Origin: Leptobacterium sp964389205
Lineage (GTDB): Bacteria > Bacteroidota > Bacteroidia > Flavobacteriales > Flavobacteriaceae
Direction of reading: 5' to 3'
NCBI GenBank assembly: GCA_964389205.1
Contig: CAYMDH010000001.1
Span: 1-64,000, forward strand
Length of the DNA stretch: 64,000 nt
Under the pieces are notes generated by a model. It was not told the DNA's origin, searched no databases, and was given only the letters and a program-made list of their open reading frames with translations. Within the stretch, counting starts at the first letter, position 1. Each line of letters begins with the position of its first letter. The position numbers and the translations under genes were made by a program. This document shows, in pieces, positions 9,044-18,232 of the stretch.

Positions 9044-9787
9044 TCTTTTATTTACAGAGCTTATATATTTTTCTAGAGCCATCGTCATTGATGGTGTTTC
9101 TGGAGTAGGTGCTTGTATATCTACTCTAAGGCTAGATTCTTGTGCGGCTTTAACAGTAGTATTGCCAAAAACAGCTATTCTTGTATTGTTTTGCTCAAAA
9201 TCTGGAAAGTTTTTAAACAATGATTCGATTCCTGAAGGACTGAAGAAAACCAAAATATCATAATAAACATTTCTTAAATCTGACAAATCACTGATAACAG
9301 TTTTATATAAAACTGCTCTTTTCCAGTTTATTTTTAATTCATCTAATGATTTAGGAATGATTGGTTTTAATACATCTGATGAAGGCATTAAAAAATCTTC
9401 ATCTTTATATTTCTTAATCAAAGGAATTAAATCTTCGAAATTACGTTTACCAACATAAATCTTTCGTTTTCTATAGACAACATATTTTTGCAAATAATAT
9501 GCTACAGCTTCTGATTGGCAAAAATATTTCATGGTATCAGGAACTTTAAAACGCATGTCTTCTGCAATTCTAAAGAAGTGATCTACAGAATTTCTACTAT
9601 TAAGAATAATAGCTGTATAATCAGATAAATCAATTTTCTGTTGTCTTACCTCTTTAGCATTAACACCCTCTACGTGGATGAATGGTCTAAAGTCGATTTT
9701 CACTTTTTGCTTTTCAATAAGCCTTACATAAGGAGAGTTATCAACTTTAGGCTCTGGTTGAGAAACCAATATTGTTTTCACTTTCAT
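9041..9787 (-). CDS. hemD: uroporphyrinogen-III synthase
   Basis: The 248-residue protein fits the divergent HemD family: two alpha/beta lobes, with LSDYTAIILNSRNSVDHFF in the first and DILVFFSPSGIESLF plus RIAVFGNTTVKAAQ in the second. HemD cyclises hydroxymethylbilane to uroporphyrinogen III in haem synthesis. The ATG at 9787 (MKVKTILVSQPEP) is preferred; an in-frame TTG three codons upstream also exists. It follows a DUF4271 gene by 23 bp, an arrangement common in Flavobacteriia, and is the last gene of a three-gene minus-strand operon. Confidence 0.87.
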   Translation of the reverse strand: MKVKTILVSQPEPKVDNSPYVRLIEKQKVKIDFRPFIHVEGVNAKEVRQQKIDLSDYTAIILNSRNSVDHFFRIAEDMRFKVPDTMKYFCQSEAVAYYLQKYVVYRKRKIYVGKRNFEDLIPLIKKYKDEDFLMPSSDVLKPIIPKSLDELKINWKRAVLYKTVISDLSDLRNVYYDILVFFSPSGIESLFKNFPDFEQNNTRIAVFGNTTVKAAQESSLRVDIQAPTPETPSMTMALEKYISSVNKR

Positions 9788-9810
9788 ATAAACCAATAGT
9801 TTTAAGTCTA

Positions 9811-10458
9811 TTAATTTAACACCAGTTTCAAAGCAATTAAGTATGGTGCTATTTCAAGAGCGCAAAGATACAAAATAAAATAGAACAGACTATTTATGAT
9901 TAATTTTTGATGATTTTTAAGTGTTACCACAAAAGCAATACTATTTAATAAGATAAATAGCCCTATTGTTATTAATATGACAATATCTTTGTTTAAAGGA
10001 CTGTAAACCAATAAAGTTATGAATGGTAATAATACAATAGAAATAAGGCTTCGATAACTTACTTTATGAAAATTATAGTGTTCTGTGAAAAATTCAATAT
10101 TAAAAATTGTTGCAATTAATTTTTCAAAATAATATTTAAAAAGAATAAATAGTGCAATTCCAACAATAACAATTGTGATATGATACTCTAAAGGATGATT
10201 AAAATAAATACTTGCAAATTGTATAAAAAAACCAAAAACAATAATTTGAACGAAAAAAAGCAGAATGTTAAAAGTTCCAAAATTGGGATTCTGTTCTTTG
10301 CCATAGATTTTTAGATATTTATTGGATATAAATAATTCAAGAAAAGTTTGAAATCTAATTTCGTGAACTGCTTTGGCAATAGTTATTAGTGTAAAACAAC
10401 CTAGAAGTAAAAGAGTTTCTACCGTGTTTAATTCTATATATCTGTTGATTGCTTCCAT
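9811..10458 (-). CDS. DUF4271 family integral membrane protein
   Basis: The 215-residue protein is almost entirely hydrophobic with about six or seven predicted helices. It matches the DUF4271 family, which neighbours hemD in many Bacteroidota. The motif LFISNKYLKIYGKEQN, followed by helices and FHKVSYRSLISIVLLPF, is characteristic. Function is unknown. It lies 1 bp after the glycosyltransferase gene and just before hemD. Confidence 0.82.
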   Translation of the reverse strand: MEAINRYIELNTVETLLLLGCFTLITIAKAVHEIRFQTFLELFISNKYLKIYGKEQNPNFGTFNILLFFVQIIVFGFFIQFASIYFNHPLEYHITIVIVGIALFILFKYYFEKLIATIFNIEFFTEHYNFHKVSYRSLISIVLLPFITLLVYSPLNKDIVILITIGLFILLNSIAFVVTLKNHQKLIINSLFYFILYLCALEIAPYLIALKLVLN

Positions 10459-10459
10459 T

Positions 10460-12133
10460 TTACTTCAAAGGGACAATATTTCCTTGAAACCCCATAGATA
10501 AATTATTTTCTCTAATGGTAATCCTAAAAAATGCTCCTTCTTTTAACTTTTCTACATTTTTTAAACTACCCTTTATATTAACTGTTTGATAAGGAGGAAT
10601 GTTTAAAGTATTTTGTTTATCTCTAACAAAGATATTCAAAGTATCTATAACTGCTTTTTTAGGAGTGAGTGTCAAACCAAAAAAATTGAGCTTATTGATA
10701 GGTATTTTTTCATTATAAGGGTTTTTAATCGCAAAAACAATAGAATCCGATATAGTTTCTAATTGTTTTTTATCTATGGTTACTTCAAGTTTTCTCCAAG
10801 AATAGAAATCATTTAAAAATACACCTTTCCATAGAAAGTTTTTAAATTTTCTATGATACCCAAAAGTAGAATCTGCCCCCTTTTGTGTAGATACGTAAGC
10901 AATATTTTTATGCCTGAATTTAAATTCGGAGCTATCTAAATCGTATTGATTTTTTCTAAAAGGAAATCCGTTTGCAGATATTGCTTCGACACCAGAATAA
11001 AAAGTATACATCGAAGCATCTGTATATGAATTTCTAAATACAATAGGCTTCCCTTTTGTTTTTTTATACAAATCTTGAACCCATTCTTTATTTCCATGAG
11101 ATTCATAAACAATAGGAGAGATATGTTCATTAATAATAGCAAACCGCAAGAAACACATTAATACAATTGTAATTATGCTCAATCTCAACAACCATTTTTT
11201 GAAATTGGAATGATGTAATGCATAATTAAATGACATAATAATTAAAGGGAGAATAACAAGAAGCGTCCATTGCGCTTGCGTTCGCCTATTAAACGATGAT
11301 ATCAAAAAGAAAATAAAGATTCCATAAACAACAAAAGCAAGACCTCTTGAAAAAGTGGTTCTCTTTTCGTGCTTATAAAACCCCCAATAAACCAAAGGAA
11401 AAGCAAGACCAATCACTGCAAAAAAAGCAGCTAAATAATCAAGAGTATAACTTATTTTATACGTGCTATTTGCTCTTTCTATAAGATGATATTTTAATGA
11501 ATTAAAATCATTTTCGTAAAGCCAGTATAAATGTGGACTATATAATATTAAGGCTAAAAAAGTGGCCATCCAAAACTCTTTTTTTAAAAGTAATTTTAGA
11601 TTGGATAGTACAATAAAACCAATAAGTAATACAGCGTGATATTTGCTATACATCATTGCGGCCATGCTAATTCCTAAAAAGAGAATATTAGATAAATGCT
11701 TTTCTTTAAGAAATTGTTTATACGACCAAAGAAATAAGGCTGCGAAAAATAATAAAGGGGTGTCTGGCAACATAAAAAAGCCATATACATTAAAAAGAGC
11801 AACAGATGCTGTTAAAGAACAAAAGAGGGCAATGTTTTTGTATTTTAAAGAATTGTCTATAAGAAGCCATAAAAAGTAAATAGTTCCTGAAAGTAAAAAA
11901 CTTGAAAAAAAACGAACTCCTAATTCATTTTCAAATAAGGTATATCCTATCTTAACTAAAAAGACAACCATAGGAGGATGATCAAAATACCCCCAATCTA
12001 TATTTTTAGAAAGATACCAGTAATATGCTTCATCAAGAATTAATTCTGTATGATACGCCTGGAGCAAGTTAACCAGTGTGAGAAGTATTAAAAATCCATA
12101 AAATAAATTTATTGATTTCTTTTTTTTAGACAT
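10460..12133 (-). CDS. glycosyltransferase family 39 (ArnT/PMT-like) membrane protein
   Basis: The 557-residue protein has about ten membrane helices and a C-terminal soluble domain. The N-terminal loop carries LDEAYYWYLSKNIDWGYFDH-PPM, the signature of PMT_2/ArnT-type transferases: an acidic residue after the first helix and the FDHPP motif. Such enzymes move a sugar from a polyprenyl-phosphate donor to lipid or protein on the periplasmic side. The divergently encoded neighbour (12269) is a polyprenol-phosphate sugar synthase, which could supply the donor. A -7-like TATTTTTG (12155-12162, minus strand) lies upstream. Confidence 0.87.
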   Translation of the reverse strand: MSKKKKSINLFYGFLILLTLVNLLQAYHTELILDEAYYWYLSKNIDWGYFDHPPMVVFLVKIGYTLFENELGVRFFSSFLLSGTIYFLWLLIDNSLKYKNIALFCSLTASVALFNVYGFFMLPDTPLLFFAALFLWSYKQFLKEKHLSNILFLGISMAAMMYSKYHAVLLIGFIVLSNLKLLLKKEFWMATFLALILYSPHLYWLYENDFNSLKYHLIERANSTYKISYTLDYLAAFFAVIGLAFPLVYWGFYKHEKRTTFSRGLAFVVYGIFIFFLISSFNRRTQAQWTLLVILPLIIMSFNYALHHSNFKKWLLRLSIITIVLMCFLRFAIINEHISPIVYESHGNKEWVQDLYKKTKGKPIVFRNSYTDASMYTFYSGVEAISANGFPFRKNQYDLDSSEFKFRHKNIAYVSTQKGADSTFGYHRKFKNFLWKGVFLNDFYSWRKLEVTIDKKQLETISDSIVFAIKNPYNEKIPINKLNFFGLTLTPKKAVIDTLNIFVRDKQNTLNIPPYQTVNIKGSLKNVEKLKEGAFFRITIRENNLSMGFQGNIVPLK

Positions 12134-12216
12134 AATTTAGAAGGAATATTTACACAAAAATACTCATTTAAATATAAGAGAATCTCGTTAATTTAGTCTT
12201 AAATTAATGTTTATGG

Positions 12217-12246
12217 TTTTAAAAGTATATTAATGTTTTATTTTTG
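12217..12246 (+). promoter_or_regulatory. probable promoter of the GT2/dihydroorotase operon
   Basis: TTTT (12217-12220), an 18-bp spacer and TATTTTTG (12239-12246) match the Bacteroidota consensus, 22 bp before the ATG. Confidence 0.5.
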
Positions 12247-12268
12247 CCTTACTCATTAAAAGATACCA

Positions 12269-13006
12269 ATGCAATCGGATAGTTTGGTTATTATTCCTAC
12301 GTTCAATGAAATTGAAAATATAGATCTTATTATAGATGCTGTTTTTCAGCTTGATAAAGATTTTCACATTCTAATAGTTGATGATAATTCACCAGATGGA
12401 ACGGCAAAAAGAGTTGAAGAATTACAGAAAACACTTCATGATAAACTTTTTCTGGAAACCAGAAAAGAAAAAGAAGGATTAGGAACAGCGTATATTCATG
12501 GATTTAAATGGGCATTAGAGAACGAATATGATTATATATTTGAAATGGATGCCGATTTTTCTCATAATCCTAAAGATCTTATAAAACTATATAATGCTTG
12601 TGCTAAAGATGGTGCAGATGTATCCATAGGGTCTAGATATGTAAAAGGAGTGAATGTAGTTAACTGGTCTTTGTATCGTGTTTTGTTATCTTATGGAGCT
12701 TCTTTTTATGTAAAGATCATCACCGGAATGAAAGTTCATGATCCTACAGCAGGTTTTATATGTTATCGAAAAAGCGTAATTGCTAGTATTAATTTAGATA
12801 AGATAAGATTCGTAGGCTATGCTTTTCAAATTGAAATGAAATTTAGAGCGTATCTTAGAAAATTTAAAATCGTCGAAGTTCCGATAGTTTTCACTGATAG
12901 AGTACGAGGAACATCTAAAATGAATGGTAGTATAATAAAGGAAGCGGTTTATGGGGTTCTGGCTATGAGGTTTAGAAGTATATTTAGTAAAAATAAATTT
13001 GATTGA
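12269..13006 (+). CDS. polyprenol monophosphomannose synthase (GT2)
   Basis: The 245-residue protein is a family 2 glycosyltransferase of the dolichol-phosphate-mannose synthase type. It has VIIPTFNEIENI and LIVDDNSPDGTA near the N-terminus, the DAD metal motif in FEMDADFSHNP, and SIGSRYVKG. It has no C-terminal membrane domain, as in soluble or peripheral forms. It should transfer a hexose from a nucleotide donor to polyprenyl phosphate at the inner membrane face, possibly for the divergent GT39 enzyme. Its stop codon overlaps the dihydroorotase ATG (TGATG). Confidence 0.9.
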   Translation: MQSDSLVIIPTFNEIENIDLIIDAVFQLDKDFHILIVDDNSPDGTAKRVEELQKTLHDKLFLETRKEKEGLGTAYIHGFKWALENEYDYIFEMDADFSHNPKDLIKLYNACAKDGADVSIGSRYVKGVNVVNWSLYRVLLSYGASFYVKIITGMKVHDPTAGFICYRKSVIASINLDKIRFVGYAFQIEMKFRAYLRKFKIVEVPIVFTDRVRGTSKMNGSIIKEAVYGVLAMRFRSIFSKNKFD

Positions 13007-14343
13007 TGACAACTACACTAATTAAAAATGCAAAGATTGTAAATGAAGGAATTATTTTTGAAGGTGATGTACTTATAGAAGAACAGCAAATTAAGAAGAT
13101 AGCTCGTGAAATTACAGCTAATAATGTTACTCGTGTAATAGATGCTAACGGGAATTATTTATTACCGGGTTTAATTGATGATCAAGTTCATTTTAGAGAA
13201 CCAGGACTCACCCATAAAGGAACTATAGCAACAGAAAGTAAAGCAGCACTGGCAGGAGGAATTACTACTTTTATAGAGCAACCTAATACCAACCCACAAA
13301 CAACAAATATAGATGAATTAGAAGCCAAATTTTTAACAGCTTCAAAAACCTCTTCCACAAACTATTCATTTATGTTTGGAGGGACCAATGATAATTTGGA
13401 AGCTATCAAAAGTTTAGACAAAAATGTATGTGCAGGCGTAAAATTATTTTTAGGATCTTCTACTGGAAATATGTTGGTTGATAATGAAGTTGTACTGGAA
13501 AAAATATTTTCTAGCACTAATATGGTGATTTCTGCGCATTGTGAAGATGAAGGAACTATACGAAGCAATACTGAAAAATACCGTTCTTTATACGGAGATG
13601 ATATTCCATTAAAATACCACCCTCTAATACGAAGCGAAGAAGCATGTTACCTTTCTTCTTCTCAAGCAATTGCGTTAGCAAAAAAGACAGGAGCACGCCT
13701 TCATGTTTTTCATGTGTCAACAGAAAAAGAGACTTCTTTATTTAGAAATGATATTCCGTTAGAAGAAAAGAAAATAACGGCAGAAGTATGCGTACATCAT
13801 TTGTGGTTCTCCGATGTTGATTATGAAGAAAAAGGAACCTTTATAAAATGGAATCCAGCAGTTAAAAAAGCTTCAGATCGAGAAGGTTTATGGAAGGCTT
13901 TGTTAGATGATCGAATAGATCTTATTGCTACAGATCATGCACCTCATACCTTAGAAGAAAAAAAAGCAGTTTATACAAAAGCTCCATCAGGAGGTCCTTT
14001 GGTACAACACGCATTGCCAGCATTATTAGAAGCCAGCCGTAACGGTAAGATAGCTATAGAAAAGATTGTTCAGAAGATGTGTCATAACCCTGCTATTTTA
14101 TTTGATATAAAAAAACGAGGCTATATTAGAGAAGGGTACTATGCAGATTTGATATTGGTAGACTTAAAAGCTCCATGGAAAGTTTCAAAACAAAATATAT
14201 TGTATAAATGTGGATGGTCTCCTTTTGAGGGAACTGCCTTTAATTCAGAAATAACACATACTTTTGTCAATGGTAATTTAGCATTTGAAAAAGGAGTATT
14301 TTCAGATAAGCGAGATGTAAAACGTTTAGAGTTTAATCGATGA
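13006..14343 (+). CDS. dihydroorotase (type I, Bacteroidota form)
   Basis: The amidohydrolase interconverts carbamoyl-aspartate and dihydroorotate in pyrimidine synthesis. Metal and catalytic residues lie in GVKLFLGSS (candidate carboxylated Lys), SAHCEDE, LHVFHVSTE and IATDHAPHT. The N-terminal metal motif reads D-D-Q-V-H-F-R-E-P, so the first His of the classic HxH is Gln60; I recall this substitution in other Bacteroidota dihydroorotases. The ATG at 13006 overlaps the upstream stop by one base and is preferred to the in-frame TTG at 13003. A related hydantoinase-type function is less likely given the REPG and SSTGNM motifs. Confidence 0.88.
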   Translation: MTTTLIKNAKIVNEGIIFEGDVLIEEQQIKKIAREITANNVTRVIDANGNYLLPGLIDDQVHFREPGLTHKGTIATESKAALAGGITTFIEQPNTNPQTTNIDELEAKFLTASKTSSTNYSFMFGGTNDNLEAIKSLDKNVCAGVKLFLGSSTGNMLVDNEVVLEKIFSSTNMVISAHCEDEGTIRSNTEKYRSLYGDDIPLKYHPLIRSEEACYLSSSQAIALAKKTGARLHVFHVSTEKETSLFRNDIPLEEKKITAEVCVHHLWFSDVDYEEKGTFIKWNPAVKKASDREGLWKALLDDRIDLIATDHAPHTLEEKKAVYTKAPSGGPLVQHALPALLEASRNGKIAIEKIVQKMCHNPAILFDIKKRGYIREGYYADLILVDLKAPWKVSKQNILYKCGWSPFEGTAFNSEITHTFVNGNLAFEKGVFSDKRDVKRLEFNR

Positions 14344-14783
14344 AAAAGTTTTCAATACTTTGTTTTTTTATTTTGACAAGTCTTTTTTCTTGCAAAGAAG
14401 AGCGTTATGAAAAACCGGATGATCTTATAGGAGAGGAAAAGATGAGTGACATTGTATACGATCTTTCTATTTTTTATGCAGCTAGAGGAATTAATTTTGA
14501 TAAAATAAAAGAACAAGGTCTAGCCCCTGAGAGTTTTATTTATGAAAAGTTTGAAATTGACAGTGCACAATTTGCTAATAGTAGTGTATACTATGCTTCT
14601 AAACCAAATGTATATATAAAAATATATGAGAAGGCACAAGATCGTTTGAATTTGTATAAGGATAAATTGATTAAAGAAGCAAATGAACGAGAAATAAAAA
14701 TAGACTCATTAAAAAAAGACCTTGAAGGATCTTCAGAGGCAAAAGACTCTTTAAATATCAATCTTGAGGAAGTTAAAAATTAA
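14340..14783 (+). CDS. DUF4296 family lipoprotein
   Basis: The 147-residue protein has an SPII signal with the lipobox cysteine at 18 (ILTSLFSC). The central segment (KMSDIVYDLSIFYAARG, QGLAPESFIYEKFEIDSAQF) matches DUF4296. The C-terminal half is charged and probably coiled coil (ERL...KIDSLKKDLEGSSEAK). It is translationally coupled to the dihydroorotase gene (ATG overlaps the stop, 14340-14343), a gene order seen in many Flavobacteriia. Function is unknown. Confidence 0.85.
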   Translation: MKKFSILCFFILTSLFSCKEERYEKPDDLIGEEKMSDIVYDLSIFYAARGINFDKIKEQGLAPESFIYEKFEIDSAQFANSSVYYASKPNVYIKIYEKAQDRLNLYKDKLIKEANEREIKIDSLKKDLEGSSEAKDSLNINLEEVKN

Positions 14784-15756
14784 TCCTATTACAAATAGCT
14801 TGTATTGTTTCGTTTAGTGGAGTAAAATTAAAATTTAATGCTGTTTTTATTTTAGAATTATCGTAAGTATCATTTAATGTCGATAAATTTATAAAAGTAT
14901 TTAATGTGTTATTCTTGCTGGTAAAAAAAGCTTTGAATTTAAGAATGCTAATAGAAGCTTTTTTTAGAGATTTTTTCCTCTTTATAACGGCAGCAATTTT
15001 TTTTGTTAATTCTTTAAAGCTCACTGTTTCGCTTACTAAAATATATTGTTCATTGTGTATAGAGCTTTTCATTAATTGGATCATTACATGCGCTATATCT
15101 TCAACGTTAATAAAGCCAGTCTTTCCTTCTGTATAATATCCAGATTTTTTATAAATATTATTGAAAATAGTATTACTGATACTATTAGAGAAACCGGCTC
15201 CTAAAGGGAGGCCAGAATTCACAATAATTATTTTTAACCCTTCTTGAGAGCCTCTCCAAACTTCCATCTCTGCTCCATATTTTGTAATGGCATATTCACT
15301 ATTTTTAGCTTCAGGATTCCAATTTGTTTCTTCTGCAATGATGCTATTATCATTTGTTTTTCCAAGAGCTTCTATAGAGCTCAGATGACAGATTTTTTTG
15401 ATGTTATACTCAATACACGCATTAACTACATTTGAAGTACCATCAATGTTTACTTTTCTTAAAAGAAAATAATCTTTTGGATGAAAAGAAATAATACAAG
15501 CGGTATGATAAACAAAAGATATGCTTTTAAAAGCATTTTTTAAGGAAGGGATATCTATAACGTCTGCTTTTACCCAATCTATTTTAGAAAATAAAAGATC
15601 GATAGTATTTGTAGCTGCATAAAAAGAAAACACCCTTTTTACTTCTTCAAACTTACTTTCATCCTTATAAATAGCTCTTACCAATTCGTTTTGCGAAACT
15701 AATTTATACAGTAAATGTGCGCCAACTAAATTTGTACCATCTGTAATCAAAACCAT
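14773..15756 (-). CDS. NAD(P)-dependent epimerase/dehydratase-like (extended SDR) protein
   Basis: The protein has 327 residues from the ATG at 15756 (MVLITDGTNLVGAHLL); a further ATG at 15771 would add five residues. The fold is an extended short-chain dehydrogenase with SSIEALGKTND and the catalytic pair YAITK (YxxxK). The nucleotide-binding motif is altered: T-D-G-T-N-L-V-G where the family has T-G-G-T-G-L-V-G. It may bind its cofactor weakly or differently. The substrate is unknown. The gene ends tail-to-tail with the DUF4296 gene, overlapping by 11 bp. Confidence 0.83.
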   Translation of the reverse strand: MVLITDGTNLVGAHLLYKLVSQNELVRAIYKDESKFEEVKRVFSFYAATNTIDLLFSKIDWVKADVIDIPSLKNAFKSISFVYHTACIISFHPKDYFLLRKVNIDGTSNVVNACIEYNIKKICHLSSIEALGKTNDNSIIAEETNWNPEAKNSEYAITKYGAEMEVWRGSQEGLKIIIVNSGLPLGAGFSNSISNTIFNNIYKKSGYYTEGKTGFINVEDIAHVMIQLMKSSIHNEQYILVSETVSFKELTKKIAAVIKRKKSLKKASISILKFKAFFTSKNNTLNTFINLSTLNDTYDNSKIKTALNFNFTPLNETIQAICNRINF

Positions 15757-15863
15757 AGAACTAAGATACATGATCTGCTATCGAATAAAAAAGATTTAAA
15801 ATGAAAACTTAATAGAAGTTTTTCTTTATCAAATTAGTCTTTCTTCTTTTGTTTGAATACAAT

Positions 15864-15871
15864 TATCTTTG
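15864..15871 (+). promoter_or_regulatory. -7 promoter element of tyrS
   Basis: TATCTTTG matches the -7 consensus TAnnTTTG. It places transcription start near 15878, downstream of an in-frame TTG at 15849, and so supports the ATG at 15903 as the real tyrS start. A -33 element is not clear. Confidence 0.45.
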
Positions 15872-15902
15872 CACGTATTTAAAATTAAAATCCAAAATTA
15901 TA

Positions 15903-17198
15903 ATGTTTAAGAATTTTGTTGAAGAATTAACGTGGAGAGGAATGATTCACGATGCTATGCCAGGCACAGAAACCCACTTACTTGAAGAAATGAGAGCTGC
16001 ATATGTTGGAATTGACCCAACAGCAGATTCATTACATATAGGCCATTTGGTAAGTGTAATGATGCTTAGGCACTTTCAACTTTGCGGCCATAAACCCTAT
16101 GCCCTGGTTGGAGGAGCAACAGGTATGATAGGAGACCCTTCGGGTAAATCGAATGAACGAAACTTGCTGGACGAAGCTACATTGCGACATAATCAAGAGG
16201 CATTAAAAAATCAATTAGCTAAGTTTCTTGATTTTGATTCTGATGCTCCCAATGCAGCAAAATTGGTTAACAACTATGATTGGATGAAAGATTTTAGTTT
16301 TCTTTCATTTATTAGAGATGTTGGAAAACACATCACTGTAAATTATATGATGGCAAAAGATTCTGTCAAAAAGAGATTATCATCAGAATCTGCAGAAGGA
16401 ATGTCGTTTACAGAATTCACATATCAATTAGTACAAGGGTATGATTTTTTACACCTGTATAGAGAAGGAGATTGTACCTTGCAAATGGGAGGTAGTGATC
16501 AATGGGGTAATATCACTACAGGAACAGAGCTTATAAGAAGAATAGGGAATGGTAAAGGATATGCTTTAACATGCCCTTTAATAACCAAAGCAGACGGCAC
16601 CAAATTTGGAAAAACAGAGGGAGGAAATGTGTGGTTAGATTCGGCAAGAACCTCACCATATAAATTTTATCAATATTGGTTAAATACATCTGATGAAGAT
16701 GCTGAAAAGTATATTAAGATATTCACTTTTTTAAAGAAAGAAGAAATTGATCAATTGGTAGTTCAACACAAAGAAATGCCACATCAAAGAAGCTTACAGA
16801 AACGTTTGGCAACAGAAATCACTACAATGGTACATTCTGAAGAAGAATTAGACAACGCAGTAAAAGCTTCAGATATATTATTTGGAAAATCAACTTCAGA
16901 TGATCTTAAGGCATTAAATGAACAAACTTTTTTAGATGTTTTTGAAGGAGTACCCCAAGCAGAAATATCAAGATCAATTATAGATAATGGTCTAGATATG
17001 ATAGGTGCTTTAGCCGAGAAAAGTGGTTTTTTAAAATCTAACGGAGAAGCTAGAAGAGCTTTAAAAGAAAATTCAATTTCAGTTAATAAAGAAAAAGTGA
17101 ACGATGCCTACACAATTACAACTTCTGATTTGATAAACGACAAATTTATTTTGCTACAAAGGGGGAGAAGAAACTTCTTTATTTTAAGGATTGTGTAA
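15903..17198 (+). CDS. tyrS: tyrosyl-tRNA synthetase
   Basis: This 431-residue class Ic synthetase charges tRNA-Tyr. The HIGH motif is HIGH at residues 45-48, after YVGIDPTADSL. The KMSKS equivalent is KFGKT at 234-238, typical of TyrRS. The QMGGSDQWGN tyrosine/ATP pocket is intact. A C-terminal S4 RNA-binding domain (SNGEARRALKENSISVNKEKV region) is present. The gene has its own -7 element and a strong terminator. Confidence 0.97.
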   Translation: MFKNFVEELTWRGMIHDAMPGTETHLLEEMRAAYVGIDPTADSLHIGHLVSVMMLRHFQLCGHKPYALVGGATGMIGDPSGKSNERNLLDEATLRHNQEALKNQLAKFLDFDSDAPNAAKLVNNYDWMKDFSFLSFIRDVGKHITVNYMMAKDSVKKRLSSESAEGMSFTEFTYQLVQGYDFLHLYREGDCTLQMGGSDQWGNITTGTELIRRIGNGKGYALTCPLITKADGTKFGKTEGGNVWLDSARTSPYKFYQYWLNTSDEDAEKYIKIFTFLKKEEIDQLVVQHKEMPHQRSLQKRLATEITTMVHSEEELDNAVKASDILFGKSTSDDLKALNEQTFLDVFEGVPQAEISRSIIDNGLDMIGALAEKSGFLKSNGEARRALKENSISVNKEKVNDAYTITTSDLINDKFILLQRGRRNFFILRIV

Positions 17199-17213
17199 TG
17201 CTATTATGATATA

Positions 17214-17256
17214 AAAAAGAAAGAGTGAATATATTATATTCACTCTTTCTTTTTTA
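17214..17256. terminator. long bidirectional terminator between tyrS and the Rieske operon
   Basis: A long perfect hairpin (AAAGAAAGAGTGAATAT paired with its complement) is flanked by A and T runs. It can end both tyrS and the convergent ten-gene operon. Confidence 0.9.
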
Positions 17257-17274
17257 TTGACGTAACCTAAAACT

Positions 17275-17748
17275 TTAATTTCCTTTATTGTACATTACCT
17301 TATCCCAGTTCATATCTGCTTTGACTTTTAAATCATCGGCACCTTCTTTTTTCCAAGATTTTAATGTGTTATTGCCCCACGAATTATAGAAAAGATATAA
17401 TTTTCCATTTCGTATTTCATAAGTTTTGGGATCTATAGATACTTTATCACCAGTTTTAGCAATTGCATATGCACAATACCCACCGTATTGAGGCATATAT
17501 TTCGCAGGATATGATTTGAACTTTTTTAAATTACTCTCTGAAGAGAAAACATATGTTACATTATCATATGTATCTGTAAATTTTTTATCTCCTTTTAATG
17601 GAGTACCTTCAAAATACGATACTAAATCATACCCATTTACTGCTACTCCTTTTTTAGTTGTATTATAGCTTCCTTTTTGTGCTAATACACCAAGAGAGGA
17701 TGTTAAAAATAAAAATGCTATAAGTACATAAATGTAATCTTGTAGCAT
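17275..17748 (-). CDS. secreted YHS-domain protein (second copy)
   Basis: The 157-residue protein has a cleavable signal peptide (about 1-24, ending VLAQ) and one YHS domain. Conserved parts are VNGYDLVSYFEG, the FSSESNLKKFKSYPAKYMPQYGGYC segment split across residues 68-93, and LYLFYNSW near the C-terminus. YHS domains are thought to bind metal or haem; here only one Cys (YGGYCAYA) is visible, so the ligand set is unclear. It is the last gene of the ten-gene operon and a tandem paralog of the gene 25 bp upstream. Confidence 0.85.
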   Translation of the reverse strand: MLQDYIYVLIAFLFLTSSLGVLAQKGSYNTTKKGVAVNGYDLVSYFEGTPLKGDKKFTDTYDNVTYVFSSESNLKKFKSYPAKYMPQYGGYCAYAIAKTGDKVSIDPKTYEIRNGKLYLFYNSWGNNTLKSWKKEGADDLKVKADMNWDKVMYNKGN

Positions 17749-17773
17749 TTTATAATAGGAGTATGATTTTATA

Positions 17774-18220
17774 CTATTTTGCTTTTAATTTTTCCCAGTT
17801 TTTATCTGCTTTTACTTTTAGTTTTGCAGGACCTGCTTTTTTCCATAAATCAAACGTATTACTTCTCCACGATTTGTAAAAAACAAATAACTTTCCATCT
17901 CTTATTTCAAATGTTTCAGGATCTGGTGTTACTTTTTTATTTCTAGCTCCAACTGCATATGCACAGTATCCACCATATTGAGGTAAATATTTTGCAGGAT
18001 TCGCTTTAAAAGTATTTAAATTCGCTTTTGATGAAAACTTGTATTTAATGTTATCATGGGTAGCTACATAACTACTGTTACCTTTTTTTGCGGTATTACT
18101 AAAATAAGCAACTACGTCGTATCCTTCTAAAGCATATCCACTACTTGTATTATAATCTATTGATTGCGCACTAACTACTAATCCCATAGTAAGAAAAAGT
18201 ACTGTCATTAATTTTTTCAT
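17774..18220 (-). CDS. secreted YHS-domain protein (first copy)
   Basis: The 148-residue protein has a signal peptide (1-18, ending VVSAQ) and a YHS domain with the same layout as its neighbour: LEGYDVVAYFSN, the PAKYLPQYGGYCAYAVG run and LFVFYKSW. The two copies share the AKYxPQYGGYCAYA core and a KVKADxNWxK ending, so they arose by tandem duplication. Both are placed outside the inner membrane, next to genes for haem and iron-sulfur membrane proteins. A role as a metal- or haem-binding accessory is inference. Confidence 0.85.
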   Translation of the reverse strand: MKKLMTVLFLTMGLVVSAQSIDYNTSSGYALEGYDVVAYFSNTAKKGNSSYVATHDNIKYKFSSKANLNTFKANPAKYLPQYGGYCAYAVGARNKKVTPDPETFEIRDGKLFVFYKSWRSNTFDLWKKAGPAKLKVKADKNWEKLKAK

Positions 18221-18232
18221 TTTTTTCTTCTT

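Noticed and set aside
15849..15902. Upstream TTG start for tyrS
   Set aside because: A -7 promoter box (15864-15871) lies inside this extension, and the family start is the ATG at 15903.
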